Below, piece after piece: positions 33,761 to 43,100 of a DNA stretch of 64,000 bases; the first letter of the stretch is position 1; the number at the start of each line of letters is the position of its first letter. Where the stretch lies: NCBI RefSeq assembly GCF_014636775.1, contig NZ_BMEQ01000003.1:62001-126000 (forward strand), given 5' to 3'. The notes under the pieces were generated by a model, which saw only the letters and a program-made list of their open reading frames with translations, did not search any database and was not told where the DNA came from. This DNA comes from Kocuria dechangensis (GTDB lineage: Bacteria; Actinomycetota; Actinomycetes; Actinomycetales; Micrococcaceae). Position numbers and translations under genes: made by a program.

Positions 33761-34824
33761 GCCTGCGGCTGCGCCACCAGGTCCTGGACGTGGACCTGAG
33801 CCTGCCCCTGGAGGCCGACGCCCCGGTCACCGTCCTGTTCGGCCCCTCCGGCGCGGGCAAGACCACCCTGCTGCGCTGCGTGGCGGGCCTGGACGCCCCC
33901 GCGCCCCCCGCGCGCGTGGTCCTGGACGGGGAGGTCTGGAACGAGGGCCGCCGCCGCGTGAACGCCCGCCGGCGCGGCATCGGCTACCTCTTCCAGGACC
34001 ACGCCCTCTTCCCGCACATGGGGGTGGACGCCAACGTGGCCTACGGCCTCACCGGGCTGCCCCGTGCCGAGCGGCGTGCGCGCACCGCCCAGGCCCTCGC
34101 CGACGCCGGCGTCGCCCACCTGGCCGGGCGCGCGACCAGGGGCCTGTCCGGCGGCGAGGCCCAGCGCGTGGCCCTGGCCCGCGCGCTGGCGGTCCGCCCC
34201 CGCCTGCTGCTGCTGGACGAGCCCCTCTCCGCGCTGGACGCCCCCACCCGCACGGGCCTGCGCGCCGGCCTGCGCGCCGTGCTGGCGTCCTCGGGCACCC
34301 CGACCCTGCTGGTGACCCACGACCGGGCCGAGGCCCTGGCCCTGGGCGACCGGCTCGTGGTGCTGGTCGACGGCCGGGTCCACCAGCAGGGCCCGGTCCA
34401 GGAGGTCTTCTCCCGCCCGGCCACGCCGGAGGTGGCCCGGGCGGTCGGGACGGAGAACGTCCTGTCCGGCCGGGTCGAGTCCCGGGCGGGCGGGCTGGTG
34501 CGCGTCGGCGTGGCGGCCGGGGCGCTCGTCGCCCCCGACCCCGGCGGGCTGGTGCCGGGCGGACGCGTCCTGGCCTGCGTGCGGGCCGAGGACGTGGCGC
34601 TGGAGACGGAGGCGGCGCGCGCCGCGAGCCCGCGCAACCGCGTGGCCGCGACCGTGACCGCGATCGTGCCCGAGGGCCCGCTGGAGCGGGTGGAGCTGGA
34701 CGCCGGCTTCCCGCTGACGGCCTACGTCACCCGGACGTCCCGGCACGAGCTCGGACTGGTCCCCGGATCACGGGTCCGCGCCGTCGTCAAGGCCGCCGCC
34801 GTGCACCTGATCCCCCGTACCTGA
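33745..34824 (+). CDS. modC: Molybdate ABC transporter ATP-binding protein
   Basis: ATPase of 359 residues. Walker A FGPSGAGKTT (about 32-41), Q-loop YLFQDHALFPHM, signature LSGGEAQRVALARAL, Walker B LLLLDEPLSALDAPTR, and H-loop VTHDRAEA are all present. A C-terminal region of about 130 residues contains one TOBE-like regulatory domain (SPRNRVAATVTAIVPEGPLERVELDAGFPLTAYVTR), which can sense intracellular molybdate and trans-inhibit transport in relatives. The GTG start has GGGGAGGA before it and overlaps the end of modB by 16 nt. Completes the regulator-modABC operon. Confidence 0.92.
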   Translation: MAPTLSLRLRHQVLDVDLSLPLEADAPVTVLFGPSGAGKTTLLRCVAGLDAPAPPARVVLDGEVWNEGRRRVNARRRGIGYLFQDHALFPHMGVDANVAYGLTGLPRAERRARTAQALADAGVAHLAGRATRGLSGGEAQRVALARALAVRPRLLLLDEPLSALDAPTRTGLRAGLRAVLASSGTPTLLVTHDRAEALALGDRLVVLVDGRVHQQGPVQEVFSRPATPEVARAVGTENVLSGRVESRAGGLVRVGVAAGALVAPDPGGLVPGGRVLACVRAEDVALETEAARAASPRNRVAATVTAIVPEGPLERVELDAGFPLTAYVTRTSRHELGLVPGSRVRAVVKAAAVHLIPRT

Positions 34825-34886
34825 GCGGGGACGCCGACCCGGGGCGCCGGAGCGGCGGTCCTCCGCGCCCGGTGAGGTGGCTCACA

Positions 34887-34909
34887 GTACGATGTGCTCA
34901 CCACCGTAC
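34887..34909. promoter_or_regulatory. Candidate promoter/operator of the acyl-CoA dehydrogenase operon
   Basis: GTACG (34887-34891) and CGTAC (34905-34909) form an inverted repeat with a 13-nt spacer; the left half overlaps a TACGAT -10 like box (34888-34893). A dimeric repressor bound here would block the promoter of the acyl-CoA dehydrogenase gene. Position and symmetry only. Confidence 0.35.
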
Positions 34910-34965
34910 GGTTCGACCCGGCCCCCACGACCACCCTCCGTGCCGGGCCGACGAGAGGACACACC

Positions 34966-36174
34966 ATGACTCCGGTCCTGCGCGGGGAATCCCCGTCCGT
35001 GGAGCACGCCGTCGGCATCCCCTTCCCGGACGCCGACCTCTTCTCCTTCGCCTCCCTCCTCCAGCCGCCCGAGCGCGAGCGGCTGGAGGTCCTCCACGAC
35101 TTCCTCCAGACGGAGATCCGCCCGGTCGTGGGGGAGTTCTGGGACCGGGAGGAGTTCCCCGCCCACCTGCTCCCGGAGCTGGCCGCCCACGGGCTGGGGG
35201 AGCTGGAGCTCTCCGGGGCCAGCAGGCTCTTCCGGGGCATGGCCTACGCGGAGGTCGCCCGGGCGGACGTGTCGCTGAGCGCCCTGGTCGGGATCCACAA
35301 CGAGCTCATCGTCGACCTGATCGACGCGCTGGGCTCCGCGGAGCAGAAGGCCCGCTGGCTGCCCGACCTGCGCCGCTTCCGGGCCCTGGGCGCGTTCGCG
35401 CTCACCGAGCCCGAGCACGGCTCCGACATCGCCGGCGGCCTGGCCACCACCGCGACCCGCGACGGCGAGGAGTGGGTGCTCACCGGGGCCAAGCGCTGGA
35501 TCGGCGCCGGGACCATCGCCGACGTCGCGATCGTCTGGGCCCGCGACACCGCCGACGGGAAGGTCAAGGGCTTCCTCGTGGAGACCGACCGGCCCGGGTG
35601 GTCCGCCACCAAGATCGAGCACAAGATCGGCCTGCGCATCATGCAGAACGCGGACATCGTCCTGGACGAGGTCCGGATCCCGGCCGCCGGCGCGCTGCCC
35701 GGGGCGCATGACTTCGCCGCGGCCAACGTGATGCTGCGCAACTCCCGCGCCTGGGTGGGCTGGCAGGGCGCCGGGGTCCAGCTCGCGATCTTCGACGTGG
35801 CCCGCGACTACGCCCTGGCCCGGAAGCAGTTCGGCCGCCCGCTGGCGAAGTTCCAGCTCGTGCAGGAGCCCCTGTCCCGGATCCTCGGCAACGCCACCGC
35901 CTCGCTGGGCCTGATGGCCCAGATCGCCCGGCTCCAGGAGGAGGGCGGCTTCGACATGCCCCACGCCGCGCTGGCCAAGGCCACCACGACCTCCCTGGCG
36001 CGGGAGTCCGCCGCCGCCGGGCGGGCCCTGCTCGGCGGCAACGGCGTCGTCACCGACCACGAGATGGCCAGGCTCTTCAACGACGTCGAGATCCTCTACA
36101 CCTACGAGGGCACCTACGAGATCAACGCCCTCATCGTGGGCCGCGCCGTCACCGGCGTCTCCGCCTTCGTCTGA
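34966..36174 (+). CDS. Acyl-CoA dehydrogenase, glutaryl-CoA dehydrogenase-like
   Basis: FAD enzyme of 402 residues that forms the alpha,beta double bond of acyl-CoAs. The family blocks AFALTEPEHGSDIAGGL, GAKRWIGAGTIADVAIVWAR, the flavin-contacting RKQFGRPLAKFQLVQ and the C-terminal LYTYEGTYEINALIVGR are present; Glu381 (YEGT) is at the catalytic-base position used in glutaryl- and isovaleryl-type enzymes. The GCDH-like features (YEGT near the C-terminus, Arg in the N-terminal substrate loop) suggest a short or dicarboxylic acyl-CoA, but this is uncertain. GAGAGGACAC precedes the ATG; 24 further codons are open upstream with no better signal. An SDR of HSD10 type follows after 76 nt. Confidence 0.87.
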   Translation: MTPVLRGESPSVEHAVGIPFPDADLFSFASLLQPPERERLEVLHDFLQTEIRPVVGEFWDREEFPAHLLPELAAHGLGELELSGASRLFRGMAYAEVARADVSLSALVGIHNELIVDLIDALGSAEQKARWLPDLRRFRALGAFALTEPEHGSDIAGGLATTATRDGEEWVLTGAKRWIGAGTIADVAIVWARDTADGKVKGFLVETDRPGWSATKIEHKIGLRIMQNADIVLDEVRIPAAGALPGAHDFAAANVMLRNSRAWVGWQGAGVQLAIFDVARDYALARKQFGRPLAKFQLVQEPLSRILGNATASLGLMAQIARLQEEGGFDMPHAALAKATTTSLARESAAAGRALLGGNGVVTDHEMARLFNDVEILYTYEGTYEINALIVGRAVTGVSAFV

Positions 36175-36250
36175 GCCGCCCGTCCGGCTCCCCGTCCGAG
36201 CCACCGTCCAACTCCCTGTCCGAGCCACCTCGTCCCCGAAAGGACCCCGC

Positions 36251-37009
36251 ATGGACCTCACCGGCACCTCGGCCCTCGTCACCGGCGCCGCCTCCGGCCT
36301 GGGCGCCGCCACCGCCGCGATGCTCGCCGGCCGCGGCGTGCGCGTGACCGGCCTCGACCTCCCCGCCGGCCTCGAGAGGGCCCCCGCCGTCGACGGCGTC
36401 AGCTATGTGGCCGCGGACGTGACGGACCCCGACCAGGTGCGCGCCGCCGTGGACGCCGCCGCGGACGCCGGACCCCTGCGGACCGTCGTGAACTGCGCCG
36501 GCATCGCCCCGTCCGCCCGCATCCTGGGCCGGAAGGGGCCGCACGACCTGGCGCTGTTCGAGACGGTGGTCCGGGTCAACCTGCTGGGCACCTTCACCGT
36601 GCTGACCCTCGCCGCCGAGCGGATCGCGGCCACCGACCCCGTCGACGACGACGGGCAGCGCGGCCTCGTGGTCAACACCGCCTCCGTGGCCGCGTTCGAG
36701 GGGCAGGTGGGCCAGGCTGCCTACGCGGCGTCCAAGGGCGGGGTGCACAGCCTGACCATCACCGCCGCACGGGACCTGGCCGGCTCCGGGATCCGGGTCA
36801 ACACGATCGCGCCGGGCGTCCTGGAGACCCCGATGCTCGCCACCCTGGGCGAGGAGTTCCGGGCCGGGCTGGCCGCCGGCGTGCCCTTCCCGCACCGGCT
36901 GGGCCGCCCCGAGGAGTTCGCCCGGCTCGTGGGCTCGTTCGTCGACAACGACTACCTCAACGGGGCCACCGTCCGCCTGGACGGTGCCCTCCGCATGGCC
37001 CCGCGCTGA
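36251..37009 (+). CDS. SDR, 3-hydroxyacyl-CoA dehydrogenase type 2 (HSD10-like)
   Basis: Protein of 252 residues. NAD-binding TGAASGLG is at residues 11-18, the acidic residue in GLDLP (about 34-38) implies NAD rather than NADP preference, and Ser145, Tyr158 and Lys162 (YAASK) form the catalytic set. VNTASVAAFEGQVGQAAYAASK and IAPGVLETPML follow the HSD17B10/3-hydroxy-2-methylbutyryl-CoA dehydrogenase family closely. With the acyl-CoA dehydrogenase upstream it would carry out the first and third steps of a beta-oxidation-like path (branched-chain amino-acid or short-chain fatty-acid degradation); the hydratase at 26622 could supply the second. CGAAAGGACCCCGC precedes the ATG. Confidence 0.88.
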   Translation: MDLTGTSALVTGAASGLGAATAAMLAGRGVRVTGLDLPAGLERAPAVDGVSYVAADVTDPDQVRAAVDAAADAGPLRTVVNCAGIAPSARILGRKGPHDLALFETVVRVNLLGTFTVLTLAAERIAATDPVDDDGQRGLVVNTASVAAFEGQVGQAAYAASKGGVHSLTITAARDLAGSGIRVNTIAPGVLETPMLATLGEEFRAGLAAGVPFPHRLGRPEEFARLVGSFVDNDYLNGATVRLDGALRMAPR

Positions 37010-37130
37010 GGGGTCGTCCTCGGAGCGGCTCCGGTCCGGCGGGTCGCGTCCTGCCGGAAAGAGGCTTTCTTTCTGGCGGGACGCGACCCTTCGCGGTGGG
37101 GGAGTGCAGGACGCGGCCCCTCGCGGCAGG
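37010..37130. repeat. Second copy of the CGACCCCTCGCGG-type intergenic element
   Basis: Starting at the SDR stop codon (GAGGGGTCG), the element contains a 21-bp stem (37041-37061 with 37069-37089; two G-T pairs and a 7-nt loop) whose right arm continues into ACGCGACCCTTCGCGG, followed by a further degenerate copy GACGCGGCCCCTCGCGG. The order GAGGGGTCG, hairpin, then one or more downstream CGACCCYTCGCGG copies mirrors the region after fprA (15874-16001). The hairpin may terminate transcription of the SDR gene. Confidence 0.65.
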
Positions 37131-37172
37131 GGCGGGCGGGGGCAGGCCCGTGCGGCCCATAGACTGGGGCCC

Positions 37173-37754
37173 ATGACCACCGACTTCTCGCCCGTCGACC
37201 TCGAGACGGCCCGCGAACGCCTCCGCCAGCTGATCATCGACCTCGCCGTGGTGCGCGGAAAGGTGACGCTGGCCAGCGGCATCGAGGCCGACTACTACGT
37301 GGACCTGCGCCGCGTGACCCTCCACCACGAGGCCTCCCGCTACGTGGGGCAGGTGATGCTGGCGATGCTCGACGAGGCCGGGATCTCCTTCCAGGCCGTG
37401 GGCGGGCTCACGATGGGCGCCGACCCCGTGGGCCACTCCATCATGCGCACGGCCGGGGACCAGGGCCGGGCCGTGGACTCCTTCGTGGTCCGCAAGGCCC
37501 AGAAGAGCTACGGGATGGCCCGCCAGGTGGAGGGCCCCTCGGTGGAGGGCCGCGACGTCGTCGTCGTCGAGGACACCTCCACGACCGGGGGCTCCGCGCT
37601 CACCGCGGTGGAGGCCCTGCAGCGCGCGGGCGCCAACGTGGTCGCCGTGGCGATCATCGTGGACCGCCGGACCGGCGCCAAGGAGCGCATCGAGGAGACC
37701 GCGGGCGTCCCCTGCCTCTACGCGTTCACGAAGGACGAGCTCGGACTTGACTGA
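37173..37754 (+). CDS. pyrE: Orotate phosphoribosyltransferase
   Basis: Protein of 193 residues that attaches orotate to PRPP in pyrimidine synthesis. The PRPP-binding loop VVVVEDTSTTGGSALTAVEAL carries the two adjacent acidic residues; the catalytic-loop lysines and RKAQKSYGMARQVEGP, and an N-terminal VTLASGIEADYYVDLRRVTL, match PyrE. The gene is not next to other pyr genes, a common situation in Actinobacteria. TAGACT (37160-37165) is 7 nt before the ATG, pointing to leaderless transcription. The SPOUT methyltransferase gene overlaps its last 8 nt. Confidence 0.93.
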   Translation: MTTDFSPVDLETARERLRQLIIDLAVVRGKVTLASGIEADYYVDLRRVTLHHEASRYVGQVMLAMLDEAGISFQAVGGLTMGADPVGHSIMRTAGDQGRAVDSFVVRKAQKSYGMARQVEGPSVEGRDVVVVEDTSTTGGSALTAVEALQRAGANVVAVAIIVDRRTGAKERIEETAGVPCLYAFTKDELGLD

Positions 37755-38406
37755 CCCGGCGGCCGGGACGCCCGGGGCGCAGGCAGGGCCCGCCCCGGAG
37801 GTCGGCGTCGGCCCGTGGGAGGGCCCCTGGCCCGAGGGCGAGCAGTGGGACCCCGAGCTGCTGGCCCACGGGGACCGGCGCAACGTCGTGGACGCCTACC
37901 GGTACTGGACGATGGACGCGATCGTCGCGGACCTCGACACCCGCCGGCACGGCTTCCACGTGGCCGTCGAGAACTGGCAGCACGACCTCAACATCGGCTC
38001 CGTGGTGCGCACCGCCAACGCCTTCCTCGCCCAGGAGGTGCACATCGTGGGCCGGCGCCGCTGGAACCGCCGCGGGGCCATGGTCACCGACCGCTACCAG
38101 CACCTGCGCCACCACGCCGGCGTCGAGGAGTTCGTGGCGTGGGCCCGCGCCGAGGGCCTGCCGGTCATCGGGATCGACAACTTCCCCGACTCCCGGCAGC
38201 TCGAGACCTACGACCTGCCCGAGCGCTGCGTGCTGGTGCTCGGCCAGGAGGGCCCGGGGCTGAGCCCCGAGATGCACGCGGCCGCCGAGGTCACCCTGTC
38301 CATCGCCCAGTTCGGCTCGACGCGCTCCATCAACGCCTCCGCCGCGGCCGCCGTGGCCATGCACGCGTGGGTCCGGCGGCACGTCTTCGGCCAGCCCGTC
38401 GGGTGA
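37747..38406 (+). CDS. TrmH/SpoU (SPOUT) RNA ribose methyltransferase
   Basis: Protein of 219 residues. SPOUT motifs: motif 1 NIGSVVRTANAFLAQEVHIVGRR, motif 2 VLVLGQEGPGLSPEM and motif 3 QFGSTRSINASAAAAVAMHAW, which build the trefoil-knot SAM site. Such enzymes 2'-O-methylate tRNA or rRNA; the target is not decided. The TTG start lies within the end of pyrE (8-nt overlap), so translation is coupled; the first about 45 residues (Pro/Gly/Glu-rich) are poorly conserved and the true start could lie further in. Grouping with pyrE is frequently seen in Micrococcaceae-like genomes. Confidence 0.85.
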   Translation: MTDPAAGTPGAQAGPAPEVGVGPWEGPWPEGEQWDPELLAHGDRRNVVDAYRYWTMDAIVADLDTRRHGFHVAVENWQHDLNIGSVVRTANAFLAQEVHIVGRRRWNRRGAMVTDRYQHLRHHAGVEEFVAWARAEGLPVIGIDNFPDSRQLETYDLPERCVLVLGQEGPGLSPEMHAAAEVTLSIAQFGSTRSINASAAAAVAMHAWVRRHVFGQPVG

Positions 38407-38487
38407 CCCGGCGCGTTCGGTCGTCGTCCACCGGCGTGCCTTTGACTAGAGTGGGACCCAGGCCACACCCGAACCGAAGGAGCCAGC

Positions 38488-39510
38488 ATGCCCATCGCAA
38501 CCCCTGACGTCTACGCCGAGATGATCGACCGCGCCAAGGAGAAGGGCTTCGCCTACCCGGCGATCAACGTCACCTCCTCGCAGACCCTCAACGCCGCCAT
38601 CCGCGGCTTCGCCGAGGCCGGCTCGGACGGCATCATCCAGGCCTCGACCGGCGGCGCCGCCTACTGGTCCGGCTCCTCCGTGAAGAACATGGTCACCGGC
38701 TCGCTCGCCATGGCGGCGTTCGCCCGCGAGGTCGCCAGGAACTACGACGTCAACATCGCCCTGCACACCGACCACTGCCCGCAGGACAAGCTCGACAGCT
38801 TCGTGCTGCCGCTGCTCGAGGAGTCCGAGAAGGCCGTGGCCCGCGGCGAGGACCCGATCTTCCAGTCCCACATGTGGGACGGCTCCGCGATCGAGCTCGA
38901 CGAGAACCTCAAGATCGCCCAGGAGCTCCTGGCCCGCACCAACAAGGCCAAGATCATCCTCGAGGTCGAGATCGGCGCCGTCGGCGGCGAGGAGGACGGC
39001 GTCGAGGCCGAGATCAACGAGAAGCTCTACTCCACCGTGGAGGACGGCCTGAAGACCGTCGAGGCGCTCGGCGCCGGCGAGAACGGCCGCTACATCACCG
39101 CCCTCACCTTCGGCAACGTGCACGGCGTGTACAAGCCCGGCGGGGTCAAGCTGCGCCCCGAGCTGCTCCAGCAGATCCAGGACGAGGTCGGGCGGAAGAT
39201 CGGCAAGGATCGCCCCTTCGACCTCGTCTTCCACGGCGGCTCCGGCTCCTCCGCGCAGGAGATCGCCGACGCCGTCTCCTACGGCGTGATCAAGATGAAC
39301 GTGGACACCGACACCCAGTACGCGTTCACGCGGCCGATCGCCGGGTTCATGTTCCAGAACTACGACGGCGTCCTGAAGGTCGACGGCGAGGTCGGCAACA
39401 AGAAGAAGTACGACCCCCGCGTCTGGGGCGCCCTCGCCGAGGAGTCCATGGCCGCGCGCGTGGTCGAGGCCTGCCAGAACCTCGGCTCCGCCGGGACCTC
39501 CGTCAAGTAG
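38488..39510 (+). CDS. fba: Class II fructose-bisphosphate aldolase
   Basis: Zinc-dependent aldolase of 340 residues, central to glycolysis and gluconeogenesis. ALHTDHCPQDKL supplies metal ligands His and the catalytic Asp, SHMWDGSAIELDENL and LEVEIGAVGGEEDGVE the substrate/metal loop, TFGNVHGVYKPGGVKL and FHGGSGSSAQEI the phosphate and second-metal histidines, and KMNVDTDTQYAF the C-terminal phosphate loop. CCGAAGGAGCC lies before the ATG, with TAGAGT (38445-38450) as a likely -10. DUF3151 follows, a pairing conserved in Actinobacteria. Confidence 0.95.
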   Translation: MPIATPDVYAEMIDRAKEKGFAYPAINVTSSQTLNAAIRGFAEAGSDGIIQASTGGAAYWSGSSVKNMVTGSLAMAAFAREVARNYDVNIALHTDHCPQDKLDSFVLPLLEESEKAVARGEDPIFQSHMWDGSAIELDENLKIAQELLARTNKAKIILEVEIGAVGGEEDGVEAEINEKLYSTVEDGLKTVEALGAGENGRYITALTFGNVHGVYKPGGVKLRPELLQQIQDEVGRKIGKDRPFDLVFHGGSGSSAQEIADAVSYGVIKMNVDTDTQYAFTRPIAGFMFQNYDGVLKVDGEVGNKKKYDPRVWGALAEESMAARVVEACQNLGSAGTSVK

Positions 39511-39538
39511 GTCCACCCGCTCCGCGGCGCCGGAGCCA

Positions 39539-39575
39539 GACGGCGGCGTCCTGCCCGAGGCGGGGCGCCGCCGTC
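39539..39575 (+). terminator. Hairpin after fba
   Basis: GACGGCGGCG (39539-39548) pairs perfectly with CGCCGCCGTC (39566-39575); the 17-nt interior can pair further (CTGCCC with GCGGGG). It lies 30 nt after the fba stop and probably weakens read-through into the DUF3151 gene. Confidence 0.5.
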
Positions 39576-39663
39576 GTCCTCCCCGCACGACCTCCCCGCG
39601 CCACCTCCCGGGCCGCCGCACCGCCGGCCCGCACCGTCTTCCGCACCGAAAGGACCCCGATCC

Positions 39664-40083
39664 ATGAGCCTCGCCGGCAAGAACCTGCTCGACGGCCCCG
39701 AGCCCACCCTCCTCAGCGAGGACCCCGGCCTGTCCGAGCGCATCGCGGCGGGGGACGAGGCCGAGGACCTCGCCGCCCGCTTCCCCAAGGCGCCCCTGGC
39801 GTGGGCCATGTGCGCCGAGGAGGCCCTCCGCGAGGGCCGCACCCTGGAGGGCTACGCCTTCGCGCGGGTCGGCTACCACCGCGGCCTCGACGCCCTGCGC
39901 GGCCACGGCTGGAAGGGCCACGGCCCCATCCCGTTCGCGCACGAGCCCAACCGGGGCTTCCTCCGGGCCCTCGCGGCCCTGGGCCGGGCGGCGGCCGCGA
40001 TCGGCGAGTTCGACGAGGCCCAGCGGATCCAGAAGTTCCTCAACGACTCCGACCCCACCGCCGCGGAGCAGCTCTCCCGCTGA
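39664..40083 (+). CDS. DUF3151 protein
   Basis: Protein of 139 residues from an actinobacterial family of unknown function that is almost always encoded next to class II aldolase, as here. The conserved blocks NLLDGPEPTLL, AWAMCAEEAL, GYAFARVGYHRGLDALRGHGWKGHGPIPFAHEPNRGFLRAL are present. It looks soluble and all-alpha, resembling a TPR-like helix pair. CGAAAGGACCCCGATCC precedes the ATG. The constant association with Fba suggests a role near glycolysis, but this is not established. Confidence 0.88.
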   Translation: MSLAGKNLLDGPEPTLLSEDPGLSERIAAGDEAEDLAARFPKAPLAWAMCAEEALREGRTLEGYAFARVGYHRGLDALRGHGWKGHGPIPFAHEPNRGFLRALAALGRAAAAIGEFDEAQRIQKFLNDSDPTAAEQLSR

Positions 40084-40088
40084 CCCGC

Positions 40089-40118
40089 CGCCCCCGCACG
40101 CCCCGGCGGGCGGGGGCG
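40089..40118. terminator. Short GC hairpin after the DUF3151 gene
   Basis: CGCCCCCGC (40089-40097) and GCGGGGGCG (40110-40118) form a 9-bp perfect stem with a 12-nt loop 5 nt after the stop codon. Confidence 0.45.
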
Positions 40119-40179
40119 CCGTCCGGCTCGGGACCCGCCGGAGCGCCGTCACAGGTGCCCTTCCCGCGGGGACGGGAGC

Positions 40180-43100
40180 ATGATGGCGTCCATGGACGCA
40201 TCCCCGAGCCCCGCCCGCCCCGAGGCCTCCGACACCGCAGCCACCGCGGCCACCGCAGCCCCAGCCGGGGCCGCTGACCGCCCGGACGTGCTCGGGCGCC
40301 TGGCCGCCGCCGGGGTGGCCGCCGACGCGTCGCCGCGCCGGCTCGCCGAGTACTCCTACGACGCCTCCAACTACCGGGTGCCGCCGCTGGCCGTCGTGTT
40401 CCCGCGCACCGTGGAGGACGTGCTGGCCGCGGTCGCGGCGTGCCGCGGGACCGGCACCCCGCTGACCGGCCGGGGCGGCGGGACGTCCATGGCGGGCAAC
40501 GCGATCGGCCCCGGCGTCGTGCTGGACTTCTCCCGGCACATGACCCGGGTGCACGCCGTCGACGAGGCCGCGGGCACGGTCGACGTGGACCCCGGGGTGG
40601 TGCTCGCCGACCTCACCCGCGAGGTGGAGCGTGCCACCGGGGGCCGGCTCACGTTCGCGCCGGACCCGTCGTCGAAGAACCGCGCCACTGTGGGCGGGTC
40701 GCTGGGCAACGACGCGTGCGGCAACCACTCCGTGCGCCACGGCCGGATCTCCGACCACGTGGTGGAGCTCGACGTCGTCACCTCCGACGGCGCCCGGCTC
40801 ACGGCGACGGGCACGGGCCTGCGCGCCACCGATCCGGCCGACGACGCGTCCGCGGCCCGGGCCGCGGAGCTCGCGGACTCCCTGCGCGCGCTGGCCCGCG
40901 AGAACCTGGCCGCCTTCCGGCTGGAACTGGGCCGGATCCCGCGCCAGGTCTCCGGCTACCACCTCGAGAACCTCCTGCCGGAGAGGAAGTTGAACATCGC
41001 CCGGGCCCTGGTGGGCACCGAGGGCACCTGCGCGGTCGTGGTCCGCGCGCGGATGAAGCTGGTGCCCAAGCCGGCCAGCGCGCTGCTGGTCTGCCTCGGG
41101 TACGCCGACGTCGTGGACGCGGCCCGGGACGTCACGACGATCCTGGAGTTCTCCCCGGCCGCCGTCGAGGGCACGGACGAGGCCATCGTGGAGACCATGC
41201 GCTTCCGCCGCGGGACGGACTCCGTGCTCGGGCTGCCCGAGGGGCGGGCCTGGCTGTTCGTGGACCTGGACGGCGACGACCCTGCCTCCGTCGCGGCCGA
41301 GGCCGACCGGCTGCTGGCCCGGCTGGGGGAGAACGGGCGGCTCGTGGACGGCCGCGCGGTCCCGGACCTCGTGGAACGCGCCTCGCTGTGGCGCGTCCGC
41401 GAGGACGGGGCCGGGCTCTCGTCCCGGCTCGCCTCCGGCGGGGAGTCCTGGCCCGGCTGGGAGGACTCCGCCGTCGCCCCGGAGGACCTGGCGGACTACC
41501 TGGCGGACCTGCGGGTCCTCATGGCCGAGCACGGTCTCGGCGGCGTCATGTACGGCCACTTCGGCGCCGGCTGCATGCACATCCGGATCACCTACGACCT
41601 GCGCACTGAGGAGGGCCGCGCGGTCCTCCGCCGGTTCACCCGCGAGGCGGCCGAGCTGGTAGTCCGCCACGGCGGCTCCCTGTCCGGGGAGCACGGGGAC
41701 GGCCGCGCCCGGTCCGAGCTGCTGCCGCTCATGTACTCGCCCGGGGTGCTCGCGGCCTTCGCGCGGTACCGCCGGCTGTGGGACCCCGCCGGCATCCTCA
41801 ACCCCGGCTCGATCACCGCCCCGGACCCCCTGGACGCGAACCTCGCCCTCGCCGGGATCCCGGCCCGGGAGTGGCGCACGAGCTTCGACCTGCGCCCCCT
41901 CGGCGCCGGCGGCGGGTCGCTGGCGGAGACCGACGACCCCGCCCGCGCCCACGGTGCCGGCACGGACCCCTGGGTGCACGCCGTGCAGGGCTGCATCGGG
42001 GTGGGCCGCTGCCGGGCGGACACCGGCGGCGTGATGTGCCCCAGCTACCGCGCCACCCGCGACGAGAAGGACTCGACCCGGGGCCGGGCCCGCGTGCTCC
42101 AGGACATGGTCCGCGGAGCGGCCACGGTCCAGGAGGGGTGGCGGTCGGAGGAGGTGCGCGAGGTCCTCGACCTGTGCCTGTCCTGCAAGGCCTGCTCCAC
42201 CGACTGCCCGGCGGGCGTGGACATGGCCACCTACAAGTCCGAGTTCTTCGACCACTACTACCGGGGCCGGCTCCGGCCCCTGTCGCACTTCTCGCTGGGG
42301 TGGCTGCCGCGCTGGCTGGCCCTCACGGGGCGGATCGCCCCGCTGGTCAACGCGGTCCTGGCGACCCCGCTGGCCAAGGCCGCCGCCGTGGCCGGCGGCC
42401 TCACCACGCGCCGCGCGATGCCCCGCTTCGCCGGGGCCGGGGAGTGGCGCCGCGAGGCCGCCGCCGCGGGCGTCCTCCCGCCCGGCGACCCGGCGGGGTC
42501 GGTGGTGCTGTTCGTGGACACCTTCACCCGGGGCTTCCGCCCCCAGGTGGCCGGGGCGGCGGCGCGCGTCCTGGCCGGGGCGGGCGAGAGCGTCGCGTGC
42601 TCCGCCGACGCCTGCTGCGGGCTCACCTGGATCTCCACCGGCCAGCTGGACACCGCGCGGAGGCTGCTCTCCCGGGCCGCGCAGGCCCTCGACGACGGCA
42701 CGGAGCGGCCCATCGTCGTCGTCGAGCCCAGCTGCGCCGCGGCCCTGCGCAAGGACCTGCCCGAGCTCGTCCACACCGAGCAGGCCCGGCGGGTGGCGGC
42801 CCGCGTGCGCAGCTTCGCGTCCCACGCGGCCGACCTCGCCGCGGCGGGCTGGACCCCGTCCCCCGCGCAGCCCCTCCCCGGCCGGGTGGTGCTGCAGACG
42901 CACTGCCACGAGTACTCGGTCTTCGGCGCCGGCACCCAGCGCACCGCGCTGGCGGCCGCGGGGGTGCCCGAGGTCGTCGACGCCACCGGCTGCTGCGGCG
43001 TGGCGGGCAACTTCGGCTTCGAGCGGCAGCACTACGAGGTCAGCATGCAGGTCGCCGAGAACGCCCTGGCCCCGGCCCTGCGGAGCACCCCGCCGGGGAC

